Source: Saccopteryx bilineata
Lineage: Eukaryota > Chordata > Mammalia > Chiroptera > Emballonuridae
Length of the DNA: 64,000 nt
Direction: 5' to 3'
Assembly (NCBI RefSeq): GCF_036850765.1
Contig: NC_089495.1
Span: 27,806,875-27,870,874, forward strand
Part shown: one piece after another, positions 11,632 to 23,110 of the stretch
Position numbering within the stretch: the first letter of the stretch is position 1
Layout: every line of letters starts with the position of its first letter
The notes under the pieces: generated by a model
Seen by the model: only the letters and a program-made list of their open reading frames with translations
What the model was told of the DNA's origin: nothing
Database searches by the model: none
Translations under genes and position numbers: made by a program

Positions 11632-11795
11632 TTTTATAAGATAGAGAGAGAAAGAGGGGGGAGAAGTGGGAAGCATCAACTCATAGCTGTTGCTTCCCAT
11701 CTGTGCCTTGTCCAGGAAAGCCCTGGATTTCACAACAGTGACCTCAGCATTCCAGGTCAATGCTTTATCCACTGCTCCAACACAGGTCAGACCTC
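11632..11795 (-). mobile_element. VES-like SINE, short form, antisense
   Basis: Bounded by a perfect 16-bp duplication TGCCACGGGGTTCTTT at 11616-11631 and 11796-11811. The head at the right end reads ACACAGGTCAG. The tail is T-rich in this orientation. Confidence 0.93.
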
Positions 11796-11811
11796 TGCCA
11801 CGGGGTTCTTT

Positions 11812-13889
11812 ACGCTTGTTAAAGCACCAAGCAAAGGAGGGAACATTCGATTTGAGATAGTAACATTTATGACCTCTCATCCACTGGAATGTACAATAAG
11901 TGTGTCCTGTTTTTAAAGGCTACCACTATTAGTATAATCTCTACAAATATTCCTCTTCACAGATGAATGGTAACAATGAGTAGTATGTGCTCAAAGAAAC
12001 ACACACACACACACTCACATACGTGCATGCACAAACATGAGCCTCCCAGAGGATGATTGAAATAGATGAAGTGGCTTGGTTTTGGCCTGCTGAGTGAGAA
12101 CACACGCTGTGCTGCCTTTCTCCTCCCATAGTAGTGAAGTGGGAAGGAAAAGGCAGAGTCTCACAGTAAAATAGTTTTGCTTTCCCAGCATCCACGTTGA
12201 TACCTGAAGACATATAAAACCAAGTCAGAAGTGCAGGCGATGCACACAACAGACGAACAGTACTCTCGTGGGCACATTTTTTTGTTGTTGTTAAATTTGA
12301 CAAATTCAAGAATGCAAGATCTCTACAGTCAATATTAACATGGTTACTTGGTCAAGATTTAACATTACATAACTAACATTTGTAATATTTTCCCTTGTTT
12401 AGTTTGGATCTTAATATATCATTTAGTCAATGTCTAGAAAAATCAGTTAATTTCATTCAGGTGATCAAGTTGTAGACTCTCTTGCTTTTCCATTTGTTTT
12501 TTCTCTAATCCTTTTCCTCATGTAGACAGTGGGGCCAACTGCATATCTCAATCTAGGATATGCAAGACAATGAGGTTAAGAAAAGTTTTCATTAACCTTA
12601 CCCCTAAGAACAGATCTATTTTAGGATTTGCCTGGGATCTAGGAGCCAATGGGTAAGAACAGAAACCTTGACCACAATTGAGACTCAGATTAGTACTGAT
12701 ATTTATGAGGGATTGAATAGATTCTGATACAAACCAGATTGCAGGGAGAGACTATAGGGTTTTGAGGGAAAATATCAATCTAAAGGAGTCTGCTCACTAA
12801 TAGGAACTAACTTGGAGGAAAATGTATATCTATATACATTAAGTGTATACTTAAATGCATACCAATCAGCCCCCTACAGGTGACTGAGCTCCCTTGGGAA
12901 GGGAGGTGTGTGTGTTAAACTTTGAACGACTGCATTCTTTGAGGGTGGAGACATGCATGTGGTCTGGGAGATGTCCTCCTGCTAAAACTGTCCCTCCACA
13001 TCCCATGAAGAATGATGACGCTAGAAAAGAGGAAGGACGGAATTTCCTTTCAAGCCAGAGAGAGATGAGTATCACACATGTGGAGAGATGAGGTAAGAAT
13101 TCCCACCAGTCAAGAAGTGAGCATAGCAGCCCAGAGGGCTGTGAATAACAGTAGGGGTGGGGGTGGGGTGGAAGGTAAGAAGATTAGCACTACCCACTGT
13201 AAGCAGGTGCAGGTGAGCAAGTGCTAAGACCTGCTGGGCTGGCAAGAGTGCCAGAGGTGCAGTCCAGGGGAAATAAGTGTAAAAAAACAAAGGTCATGTC
13301 CTGTTTACAACTCACTGAACACCTGGAGAAATACAGTGAACTCCAGCTATTCAGTAGGAGGAGGTTATCAATATTATAGATGTAGGGTCTGATTACAGAA
13401 ATCTGACTGAGGACCATAACTGGTAAGCTTAGGGGGTATAAATAAATTTGATATATTTACTTACAAATACACACACAACATATATATCACTTAAAATAAA
13501 AACAACAGCTTTATATATGAGTCTTATGTAAAACAAAAGCAACATTTGCTCTACAACTAAAAAAAACCCCAGAAATTTGAGAACTGGTTATTAATATGTG
13601 CACATAAATAGTAAATACATTATTTTTCTTTTACAAATGAGTCATTTCCAAGGGGAAACTAAATGCACGCACTCCTTGAATGGAAAATGATAGTGATACT
13701 TTTTCTCTGGAAGCTTTCATATTGTGTAGTTCGTAGTTAACATTAAAATAAAATATTGAAATGGAGACTCTTGGCTCCCCCCCACTTCTCCAACCAGGCA
13801 ATATGGCTCTAGGCCTCTGTCAAATAGTTCCCACCATATGGTGCTAGCAAAATAGTGTTATTTCCATTTCAATGAAGCGGATACAAAGA
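11812..13889. other. Unassigned ~2 kb; one CA microsatellite
   Basis: A short (CA)n run at 11998-12016. No repeat family, exon with splice sites, or compositional island seen. Short ORFs here lack codon structure. Confidence 0.4.
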
Positions 13890-15020
13890 ACTGACAAATT
13901 CGCTAAGAGGCTAACTAGCTAGCAGTTCTTCACTTTACATCATGTTTGGGTCACACACATGACCTCCCGGCTTCCCTTCCCAGCCTCCATCTTGGAAATC
14001 TGAGGGCTGCTAATTGTTCCCCTGGGATAGCTTTCCGGCTGCACTGCCACCCTGCACAGTGGAGGCCAGGCATCTGTTGTCTATTGCCTCTCCCTTTTGT
14101 AATTGGGTACCATCTTGAGGAAAGCCGGGAAGCCGGGGCGACAGATTCTCCCTTCCCTTTTGGTGAGATAACCAGCTCATTAAATCTAAATGTGAAGGGC
14201 ATTTTATTATGAAGAGTCAAATCCAACGATTTACTCGCCCATTTTTCACCGGCTCCCCCCTCCTGCTTATTCCTTTGTAGTAGCAAATGGCCTTTCCCGA
14301 AGTTATACAATCCTGTCATGGGTATAAAAATATCACCCCAAGGCTGCTCACGGGGCCTAAATCATTCAGCCATTAGCAGTGACAGGGCGGGTAGATGAAC
14401 CACGCGGGAGGCAGGAGGACAGCTGTCCCGCTTTCTACTCGTTGTCACTGGCCTAAGAAACGCAAAGATTTTAATAAGATCATAAAGAAGAGTGACATGG
14501 ACTGGCATGATAGGTAGTCCTCATTAGCATTCAGAACGCCTGGGATAATAAATTAGAGCAATTGAGCAGAAATGGGCAATTCGATTATTCAACATTTTTC
14601 AACACCATCCCGAGCAGCTGGCCCCGGAGCACGTCTGCTGACTTCTCTCCACGCAATCCGGCTGGCGGGGCACAGGTGAGTGCACAGCCATCATTTTCTC
14701 CTGCCCAGACTCCGGGAGGGAGAGGCTGGGACGTTGTCTTACATGCTTGGCGAGTGGGAATTGATGACTGGGAGTAGGAAGTCTTCATATATCTTTGCGG
14801 TGGAAGTGGCAGACTTCAACTGGCCGACTTCCTTTTATTGCAACAGGCCTGTGCTGATTGAGAGAACACTGGTGCAAAGCAACAGGAGAGGAGCCCCTGC
14901 ACACACAGCAATTTACATTCCTGCCAGAGGAGCTCTTGGTCAACGTGGTTTTCCAGTAGAAACTCGAATACAGTGTGAGACTAGCCTTTAATTTATTCAC
15001 TCTGGCTAAGGGGCCAGGGG
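13890..15020. promoter_or_regulatory. Candidate conserved enhancer block
   Basis: This 1.1-kb stretch is free of recognisable repeats, less AT-rich than its surroundings, and keeps many CpGs. It holds clustered homeodomain-like cores and E-boxes: AATTAGAGCAATTGAG near 14551, CAATTCGATTATTC near 14577, CAGCTG near 14421 and 14618. The word texture resembles deeply conserved noncoding DNA near developmental genes. There is no open frame with splice structure. The function is inferred; conservation was not tested. Confidence 0.35.
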
Positions 15021-15046
15021 CCAATTTCTCTAGAACTGTTTCAAAC

Positions 15047-15112
15047 CATATATATAAATATATATATATAAATATATATATATTATGAATTATATATAAT
15101 ATATATTATGAA
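15047..15112. repeat. (AT)n / TATAAA-rich low-complexity tract
   Basis: Alternating AT runs interrupted by AAATAT and TTATGAAT, with internal self-complementarity. Likely unstable in length. Confidence 0.9.
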
Positions 15113-16196
15113 TTGTAAACCTTGTATATAAATTGATTAAATAGACAGTATAAGCAACCATAACATTTTATATGTAACATGACACAGGATCATTTGAACA
15201 TAAATTTTTTACTGTACATTTGAGCTTTGTGGATTTTTTTTTATTGGTATTCCATTAAAATGACTAAATTTAAACTGCTTATTAATAAGAAGGTAATTGA
15301 GGAAGTTCATCAGAACTGATGAATGTAGAGTGGCCTCCATAGATGTTTTTACATACATCTTTGAAAAAGTTTTCAGTTACATTCAGAGTCATATCACGGC
15401 TTTTCTGAGAAACTGACAAAGGTCTGTGGTGACCTCTTGTTTTCTTCAGCCCATCACTTCTTGAAGTTAAGCTAGGATTAGACATCTTGTGGTTCCACTG
15501 CTTTTGAACAGAAAGCCTTTGGTTTTCCTGGTTTGTCATCTCACTATGTTAGACACTTGGTCTCATGGTGTGGTGTCATGGAGGAGTCACACATTTAGCT
15601 TAAACAATAAAAAAACTCCAGAGTTCGGTGCTCAAAGTGATTCTGATGTCACAAGATAAAAAACTTACCAACTCAACCGCAGAGACCACAGATTCCTATA
15701 GAACAGAGAATTATCCTCTTGCAGTGATTTTCAGAGTGGAGAATCGATATATATATTTGTGTATGTATGTGCATATACACATATAAATATATATATACAA
15801 ACACACACAGATATGTATTTATATGCAAATTAATCTTGCCTTTGAAATAGCAAAATTGAGATACTACCTACCCATCCACTGACCATGCAAACACATTTGA
15901 AATTATTCTTCATAGATGTTTAACAGTTATATTAGGAAAATTAGCATTATTACTAAATAAGTTAGATAGCATCCTACATTAACCAAATATGTTTCCTATT
16001 TTTCTCCTCTCCTTATTTTTTCTACTTAACTCTTCTTCCTTTTACTCATTCAGTTCCTCATACAACACCCTAAAGAGATTCACAAAAGGCGATTTCTGGA
16101 GCAGAGTGCACACCAAGAGACTCAGGAAGAACCAGGGAATGAGGGTCCAGCCGGAGGTTCTGAAGCAGCTTGGGAAGGCTAGCATTGGAATGTTAA
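15113..16196. other. Unassigned; TA/CA microsatellite inside
   Basis: A mixed TA/TG/CA tract spans about 15747-15812. The rest is unique AT-rich sequence with no gene or recognised repeat. Confidence 0.4.
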
Positions 16197-16210
16197 AGAG
16201 ATGGGCTCTG

Positions 16211-16397
16211 GCCTGACCTGTGGTGGCGCAGTAGATGGAGCGTTGTCCTGGAATGCTGAGGTCACTAGTTCAAAACCCTGGGCTTGTACCCTCAAAGCAC
16301 ACACGACCAGCAACTACTACCAGTTGATGATTCCCGCTTCTCTCTCTTCCTTTCTTTCTCTCTCCTCTCTCTAAAATCAATAAATAAAACCTTTTTC
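16211..16397 (+). mobile_element. VES-like SINE with duplicated 3' end
   Basis: Head GCCTGACCTGTGGTGGCGCA, B box region, CT-rich segment, and tail AATCAATAAATAAAACC. The target duplication AGAGATGGGCTCTG flanks it at 16197-16210 and 16398-16411, and occurs a third time at 16477-16490 because the tail plus target site was copied in tandem. Confidence 0.92.
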
Positions 16398-16493
16398 AGA
16401 GATGGGCTCTGAAGATGGGCTTCTCTCTCTTCCTTTCTCTCTCCTCTCTCTAAAATCAATAAATAAAACCTTTTTCAGAGATGGGCTCTGAAG
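16337..16493 (+). repeat. Tandem duplication of SINE tail plus target site
   Basis: Unit 1 at about 16337-16414 and unit 2 at about 16420-16493 share the CT-rich segment, AATAAATAAAACC tail, target duplication and GAAG. Unit 2 lacks four bases (TTTC). The duplication postdates the SINE insertion. Confidence 0.9.
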
Positions 16494-16497
16494 TTCA

Positions 16498-16670
16498 GAG
16501 TGAAGTTCAGGGTGATCTGAGTACTCATGGCAGTGTGACTCTTTGACCAGGTTGACCTCTGAGCGTTAGTCTTATTATCTATGAAGTTGTTTCATTTAGT
16601 GATATTGTGGAATTATTTGTAAGGATTACATGTGATAACACTGAAAGTGGCCCAGGCCACAGTATTTAGA
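16498..16670 (+). mobile_element. MIR SINE remnant
   Basis: The sequence follows the MIR 3' half: GACCTCTGAGCGTTAGTC, TTATTATCTATGAAG, then ATTGTGGAATTATTTGTAAG, GATTACATGTGATAA and a GCCCAGGCCACAGTATTTA end. Confidence 0.65.
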
Positions 16671-16699
16671 CCTCTTGTCTCTTCTATTTTCAGTCATGT

Positions 16700-17060
16700 A
16701 GTCTCAGAACTTCAAGTAACATCTAAATGCTGATCACTCCCCAATTTATATCTCTAAAACTGGTCCCTCCCCTGAACTCCTGACTTGTATATAGAACTAT
16801 CGATTAGAATCCTCCGGGATATCTGACAGGTTTCTAAAATTTAACATATCCCAGGACCCAGCCCGAGTTTTTAAGAACTACTCTTTCATCAACCTTTCTC
16901 CTCTTGTAGTCTACCTTCTCATTCCTCAGGCCAAAACCCTTGGGGGTATGCATGACTCCTCACTTTCTCTCAAACTCCAAATCTAACTCATTTGTAGTCC
17001 TTTGGAAATCTAATTCAAAATAATTCTAGAATCCACACACTCCTCACTATCTCCTCTGCT
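16700..17060 (+). mobile_element. L2 LINE, upstream segment
   Basis: The stretch AAATGCTGATCACTCCCCAA ... CCCCTGAACTCCTGACTTGT ... CTCAGGCCAAAACCCTTGGG ... ATGACTCCTCACTTTCTCTC follows the L2 ORF2 downstream of its RT core. Frame is lost. Together with 17985-18530 it forms one interrupted copy. Confidence 0.7.
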
Positions 17061-17065
17061 AACAA

Positions 17066-17205
17066 TAAACTTGACATAGTTGACATTTATAGAATACTTT
17101 GCCAAACAGCAGAAGAGTACACATGCTTTTCAATTGCTCCTGAAACACTGACCAAGATAGACCATACACTGGGAAATAAAACACATCTCAACCCTCATTA
17201 CCTCT
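17066..17205 (+). mobile_element. Short L1 ORF2 fragment within L2
   Basis: TTGACATTTATAGAATACTT ... GAGTACACATGCTTTTCAAT ... AAGATAGACCATACACTGGG matches the end of the L1 endonuclease region. Both ends are truncated. Confidence 0.65.
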
Positions 17206-17308
17206 TGCCTGAGGCACTAGATGCTGCCATTAGCTCCTCACCCCTCCTGATCCACTATCTACCAAGCTTTCTGGCTTGTGCCCTGCAGGCAAACTTGTGT
17301 GGGCAATT

Positions 17309-17545
17309 AAGGGTCAACAAACCTTGTCTGCAAAGGGCTAGATAGTAAATATTTAAAGCTTTGCAGGGCAAATGGTCACCATTACAAACTACTCAATGAC
17401 ACTATCATGTGAAAGCAGCTGTAGCTAATAAGAAAATGAATGGCACAGCTTTGTTCCAGTAAAACTTTTATTTTTAGTTTACAGTATTTTATTTTTTTAC
17501 AAAAACAGGCCGGCAGCCAGATTTGGAATGTAGGGCGTAGTGGGC
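17309..17545 (+). mobile_element. hAT-Charlie-type nonautonomous DNA transposon
   Basis: Typical order GGGTCAACAAACCTTGTCTG, AAAGGGCTAGATAGTAAATA, then ACTACTCAATGACACTATCA, TGGCACAGCTTTGTTCCAGT and AAACAGGCCGGCAGCCAGAT. This is a widespread eutherian MER-type element. The 3' terminal inverted repeat is degraded. Confidence 0.8.
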
Positions 17546-17599
17546 CAGTGCTTGGAGAGATATGGAGGCTCTCCCTCGCCCTGTGGATTCCAGAGGTTT

Positions 17600-17945
17600 G
17601 GGTCACTGGGGAAATACTAAGTGAGAGGAGAGAGGAGGGGAGGTGGGCACCTGCAGAATCACTCCAGCCCGGCTACATCCCTCGCGCAAGGCTGGGCTTC
17701 CATCCGGCAGGTATGTAGCATGTTATGCAGGTAGCGCTCTCTAACTCTGGGTTCTTGTTACAGGTTTCTCCCTTGCCTCTTAAGGCCTAGGGGGGGTAAC
17801 AGTAAATGCATCTATTCCTTGTGCTTTCCTGCAGTCCTGCCCATTGTTTCGCAATAGTCCCCTTACTAAACTGGTCTTCAAATTACCCACTTTAGTGCGC
17901 CACTGTTTCCACTGGGATTCTGACAATACACTTACATAACGGCAG
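17600..17945 (+). mobile_element. MaLR/ERV LTR-like fragment (tentative)
   Basis: The segment ending TCTTCAAATTACCCACTTTA ... GGGATTCTGACAATACAC resembles the 3' end of an old mammalian LTR or MER element. No TG start or target duplication was found. The start is a guess. Confidence 0.35.
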
Positions 17946-17984
17946 TAGCCCTCTGCCCGTCCTTCCCCCCTCCCCAGGCAGCTG

Positions 17985-18530
17985 CTCCACAGCAGCTGGA
18001 ACAGCCTTGCTAAGACGGGCAGGATCAGGTCATGTCCCTCAGGCCCCAGACTCCTGCGGCTCCTCATTTCCCACTGAGTAAACAGCCAAGGTCTGAAAGG
18101 CTCTGGGCAAACTGCCCTCTACTACTCATTAGGTCTCAGTGTCTTTCTGTTCTCCCTTCCCTCTATGGCCTTCTCACTGACACAAGGATGCATCAGGCTT
18201 GCTCCTGCCTCAGGGCCCTTGCACTGGCCACCCCTTCTGCCAGGAAGTCTCCCAAATATCCCCGCCACTTGGCTTGCTTGCTCCCTCAGCTTTGCTCCAA
18301 AGTCTATGAGGCCCTCATTTAGCATTTTGTTTTCTCCTCTTTCTTCATTCCTAAGTCAGCTTTCCCAGCTCTATTTTATTTTTTATAACACCAGATTCTA
18401 ATGTAATGTGTAACTTATTTGCTTATCATCCATCTCCCCACTACATATAAGCTCCATGAGGGCAGGGATTTTGGTCTCAACCCCGACAGCAGCATAGGCA
18501 TTCCATACCTGCTTATGGAACGAATATTAG
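17985..18530 (+). mobile_element. L2 LINE, 3' segment
   Basis: Strong L2 order: GATCAGGTCATGTCCCTCAG, CAGGGCCCTTGCACTGGCCA, a CTCATTTAGCATTTTG region, then TAAGCTCCATGAGGGCAGGG and a final CAGCATAGGC stretch. Confidence 0.88.
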
Positions 18531-19207
18531 TTATCTGTGAAGAGTACATTGGCCTCAGAGATGGGAAATATGGACTGGAATCCAGTTTCTGCTTCATTTT
18601 TTCATCATTCCTTTCCTCCCTCCTGTTGTTGCTTCTTTTTCTTCCTCTAATAGCCCTTGAAGGGTTTGTTTTTTAATTGCACAGAAAAATGAACAGAAAC
18701 CGAAACTTAACAAAATCAAACACTATTATTCTCAGCTCCTCAGCTTTTTACTAGTGATCTCAATATCTAATATTTATATCATAGATACAATCTTAAAATT
18801 ATAAACATAATATAGATATATACTATTCTCCTGTTTGGCTTATTTTTTCCACAGTAAAAGTGGTTCCCTCCACTGTTTTCAATGGAGTGATTTTATTTAT
18901 TAAAAAAATAAATAAACAGTACATAAAATATGAAAAGAAAATGAGAGATATTAAAGTCTCACCACCTGAGAGACCACTATCAGCATGATGACCATCCTTA
19001 TATGTAGCTTTTAGGCACCTGTGTGTCTGTGTGTAGTTTATTTTTACACAACACCAGCATAATAAATATTTTTATCATTAAAATAAATAAAAAGGGTATC
19101 AATCTAGTATATAATATGTTATTTATGACTTTTTCCAGTTTGCTGCATCCAGTTGAGATTCTAGCATAAAGGAAGCAGTACAGTCTTACCCATACTTGAG
19201 TATTTTG
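18531..19207. other. Unassigned; possible very old repeat
   Basis: About 18940-19130 (CTCACCACCTGAGAGACCAC and an ACACAACACCAGCATAATAA stretch) recalls a common ancient interspersed repeat but I cannot name it. No gene. Confidence 0.35.
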
Positions 19208-19217
19208 GATTCTTTTA

Positions 19218-19531
19218 TTTCTTTTTATTTATTTATTTTTATTGATTTGAGAGAGATGGAGAGAGAGAGAGAGATAGGCAGAGAGAGGGAGGGAAAAGAG
19301 AGATGAGAAGCATCAACTCATAGCTGTGTCACTTTAGTTGTTCATTGAATGCTCCTCATATGTGCCTTGACTGGGAAGCTCCAGCCTAGTCAGTGACCCC
19401 TTGCTAAGCCAGCGACCTTGGGCTTCAAGTGTTTAAGCCTATGCTCAAGCTGGTAACCTGGGGTTTTCAAACCAAGGACCTCGGCATCCTGGGTCAATCC
19501 TATATCTACTGTGTCACCACAGGCCGGCATA
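19218..19531 (-). mobile_element. VES-like SINE, long form, antisense
   Basis: Head at right (TCACCACAGGCC), duplicated internal GCGACCTTGGG/GGTAACCTGGGG blocks, GA-rich segment and T-rich tail at left. Flanked by GATTCTTTTA at 19208-19217 and 19532-19541. Confidence 0.9.
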
Positions 19532-19614
19532 GATTCTTTTAAAGAAAAATAAAATTATTATGAACTGTGATTACTGATTTTGGTTATTTTTTTTTAATGT
19601 TACTTGATATATAC

Positions 19615-19783
19615 CCTGGTGGGATGGCTCAGTTGATTAGAGAATCATTCTGAAGCATAGAGGTTGTGGGTTCGATCCCCGATCAGGGCACATACAGGAA
19701 CAGATAGATGTTCCTGTCTCCTCTCCATTCCACTTTCACTAAAATATATAAATTTTTAAAAATTTAAATAAGTAAATAAATAA
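19615..19783 (+). mobile_element. tRNA-derived SINE, short form
   Basis: Starts CCTGGTGGGATGGCTCAGTT, with a clear B box (GTGGGTTCGATCCCCGATC) and a TAAATAAATAAAA tail. A perfect 19-bp duplication AATGTTACTTGATATATAC lies at 19596-19614 and 19784-19802. Confidence 0.93.
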
Positions 19784-19802
19784 AATGTTACTTGATATAT
19801 AC

Positions 19803-20808
19803 TAACGTATAACTGTTTCGTATATTCATAGCTTTCATGTAAAACCAAAACAACTTTATAAATTACATATAACAATGTTTCTTTTGTTCAGAGCTCTCAT
19901 GTAAAACCAAAACAAGTTTATAAATTAAATATATAAAAACAACACTGTAAAATCAATATAATTTAAATTAATAAATTAATATAACACATGACACTATTTT
20001 GATGAAACAAAATTACTAATATTTGGTTTAATGATTGAACTGTGTAGACTCGAGTCTGGACCTATATTTAATTTCCCTCAATATTTTCACTTCAATAATA
20101 CAGAAAATGTTAGTTTGTAATTGTGTTTTACAAATTAGTATTAATACCTTTAAGGCATTGTTCGCTAGTTCAAGTTAATCAGACCGCATACTTAATCAAA
20201 ACTGCCACCAATCAATTCATCGTTGCAAATTTTAACAGTTTATTCTGTGAAGTTGTCCATTTCAATTAAAGATACTAATAATGTAGGCATTGATGTGTTA
20301 TTGAAGTCTGCTCTCAGATGGTCAGTTTTCATGAGGATTAGGAATAGAAATGGTCACATTTCAGCTCTACTGCTACCTTTCTGCTACTGTGCAGACACGC
20401 AGTGACGGGCGTCCGCCGGGTGCTGGCTGGCAGTCCGCCTGAGGTCTGCTGGCTTCCATGCGGGTTTGGTTGACAAGGCTGGAAGGCTTGGGAAGGCTCT
20501 ATTTCCTTATCTCACTTTACTACTTACATCACAGTCAAATACTGATGGGCAAGGTGTCCCCTGATAGTATTTGCTTATCACTTGGAATAAACACAAACAC
20601 GCATTCAGACTTATAATTTACCTGGTTATTGCATGGTTATGTTTGGTTAGAAGATGAGCAAAGTGAAGATAAAGTGCTTATGTCCTTCATGAGGATGATA
20701 ATTATGACTAAACACGAAGTGGACAAATTTTCTTAAAGATCTCACTGGCCTCAGGGACTAGAAATCCTGACCCCCAGATTGAAAAATGGATCTAAGGAGG
20801 GATTTCCC
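19803..20808. other. Unassigned, AT-rich then mixed
   Basis: Very AT-rich to about 20100, then unique sequence. A small CpG-containing patch lies at 20395-20460. No gene or repeat recognised. Confidence 0.35.
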
Positions 20809-21003
20809 CTCCCATTGATTTGAAAGAGAGAGAAAGGAAGAAGGGGAGAAAGAGAAAGAAGCATCAACTCACTGTTCCACTTAGATGTTCCATTTAGTTG
20901 TGCACTTCCTGATTGCTTCTCATAGGTGCTCTAAAAGGGGATCGGACCCGCAACCTTGGTAGTCTGGAAGGACACTTTATTCACTGAGCCACCCGGCCAG
21001 ACC
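20809..21003 (-). mobile_element. Diverged VES-like SINE, antisense
   Basis: CATTGATTTGAAAGAGAGAG tail side, AGAAGCATCAACTCACTG body, GATTGCTTCTCATAGGTGCT, and a head at right reading CACTGAGCCACCCGGCCAG. No clean flanking duplication found, so probably old. Confidence 0.8.
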
Positions 21004-21029
21004 TCAGATACGAGTTTTAAAATCTATAC

Positions 21030-21235
21030 ACATGGTTCTGGACTCAAATGACACCTTTACAACCTACAAGCTATACAAAATTGGGCTATTGTAAAATGAT
21101 GATCATCCTCACTGCTTACACAAGAAAATCAACATTGCGGTGTTGTGGTGAGGACTTAATGAATTGAGACACACCATGTGCCGCCAGACCTGAGTGTTAC
21201 GGCACTCGGCACTCGTAGTTGCCATTACCAGCAGT
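21030..21235 (+). mobile_element. MIR SINE
   Basis: GGTTCTGGACTCAAATGACA, a degenerate central core, GTAAAATGATGATCATCCTC, TGTTGTGGTGAGGACTTAAT, then GGCACTCGGCACTCGTAGTT follow the MIR order. Confidence 0.72.
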
Positions 21236-22105
21236 GCAGCTGATGGCGTCTCTAGCCCCAGGGGAAAGCCTCAACATTTACGGAGTTCCTAAATCACTGC
21301 ACTGAGTGGGTGATTATAGACTTAATCACCAGCCAGATATTAAGACCCAGTTTTACAACCACAACATTACTTACCTTTGCAACAAGCATGGGGATAATCT
21401 TTTTTTGCATATGACCAGTCTCTGATCTAATGGAAGCATTTTTTTCCCCCTAAGATTAAGACCCAAACTCAGTCCAGAGAAAGCGCACCAGTTAAAAATA
21501 CACATTTGAAGTCACTGCAACGCTCTTAAGGAGCAGTGCTCAGGGCAGAGGAGAATACCAGGCAGTCAAAAAAACTTGCGGATGATCAATGTTCGAACAC
21601 ATGCTGTGAATAATTTTCCATATTGGATAGCAGTAAAAAGAAGAACGAGGGTTGAATGAGATGGCTACCACGGAAAGAGTAGCTTTTAATTGAATTCATT
21701 CAGTAGATACTTTCTCAGACCTATTTTTTTCTTCCAGGCACTTGGAACTCCACGAAGGAGATGGTAGCATGGTGAAAAATAACACACGTGACATGTGAAT
21801 GCGACACAGGATGAGACGTGCTATGTTACCGATGTCTCCTAAATGCCCTGGAGGGGTGGGAGTAGATCTCTGGCTTTCAAAGAAACACTAATAAAGCAAA
21901 CCTTCTTTTATTCCTATTTTTTTTCCACCTGTGCAGCTTTTTGAAGCACAGAGCACCTACTACCTTCGCGGACCACTTGCATTTTCTCTAGGGTCAACCT
22001 TTAGGTGGATAATTGACTTAGGCTGGAGGCCGCCCTGATGCCCAGTAAGATTTACGTGTGGATGGGCGCGGTCATGGAGCTCATGGTACTAACCTGGACC
22101 TAACT
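21236..22105. other. Unassigned unique sequence
   Basis: No recognisable repeats or exons. It lies next to the enhancer-like block at 22110 and may be part of the same low-repeat region. Confidence 0.35.
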
Positions 22106-22109
22106 GAGC

Positions 22110-22760
22110 CAGGGAAGAGCTCACTTCTTTTCTGCATGAAAACGGAAAGTTTCCTTTCCTGAGTCCGCGCAGGACATGAGCCAGCTTTGAAAAAGCCAGG
22201 AGGCCGAGGGAGCTAAATAGGAATTGCCAGGGGAGGCTGGAAAGCAGGAAATGACACTAAGTGTGTTATCCCTGTAGTAACAGGGGCCTCTAAGCCTGGC
22301 ACCAGCTGACAACAGCATGCTGTAAGCCAGGGATTAGAGCCGGTGCCAGAGAAAAGAAATATTCCTTTTTCTCCCCATCGGAGCTCTGGACGCCTACCGT
22401 CATTATTTCCATTATCTCTTCTTCCATGAGGCCACCTGGCCACTGCCAAGCTTTTCTCAGCAGACACCGTTGATTGTGTTTATTCAAAGTCCTCTGCGTG
22501 TCTCGCTGGGCCTCAGCGTTCCCCCCACTGGGCTGTGTGGGGCGGCGGAGCTTACAACTTTCCTTTCAACAGCTGGCAGCTACAAATTAACTTTTTGACT
22601 TCATTAGGCTAATATGCTGAATTACCCCTAATTTGGAGCACCTGAAGCACTCCGCTTCACCTCCCTCTCCCCTCCAACCACCTTCTCTCATCAATCAGCG
22701 GCTGAGTAGCAGGAAACCAGCATAGGCAGCATCAGGCGGCTTGGTTGGAGCTGCAGGTGT
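22110..22760. promoter_or_regulatory. Candidate conserved enhancer block
   Basis: Repeat-free, with GC-rich stretches and homeodomain-like cores: CTACAAATTAACTTTTTGAC and CATTAGGCTAATATGCTGAA near 22570-22625, then TTACCCCTAATTTGG, plus CAGCTG E-boxes near 22305 and 22570. Texture and motif density suggest a developmental cis-regulatory element. No exon structure. Conservation untested. Confidence 0.38.
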
Positions 22761-22974
22761 GTTTTTCCATCCCTGCCGAACAACCGAAGGGCTTGGGCTG
22801 TTCCAATCGACACACGCCATCTCTGCAGCCAGGGCTGGCCTGAATACAAGATACCGCTGCCGTTGTACAAAGAGTGAACACGATCACACGGATCAGTCAT
22901 CCCTCGGCCTTTGGGCATGCGCCTCTCCTCAACCAGCCACTTCCATCCTGGATGGTCTGACTCAGAGTTGCCTT

Positions 22975-23110
22975 GATTGCTGCTACTTTTGGAATAAATT
23001 TGATGTGTTACATTGCGTCAGTTTAAGGTGTACAAAATGTTACTTTGACTCATTTACATATTGTGTTATGATTGCTGGTGTAGTGACATGTAGACAGTAA
23101 TGCTGTACTG
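22975..23110 (-). mobile_element. Old L1 3'-end fragment, antisense
   Basis: CAGTTTAAGGTGTACAAAAT, ATTTACATATTGTGTTATGA and TGCTGGTGTAGTGACATGTA follow the antisense 3' terminus of older mammalian L1s. Confidence 0.55.
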
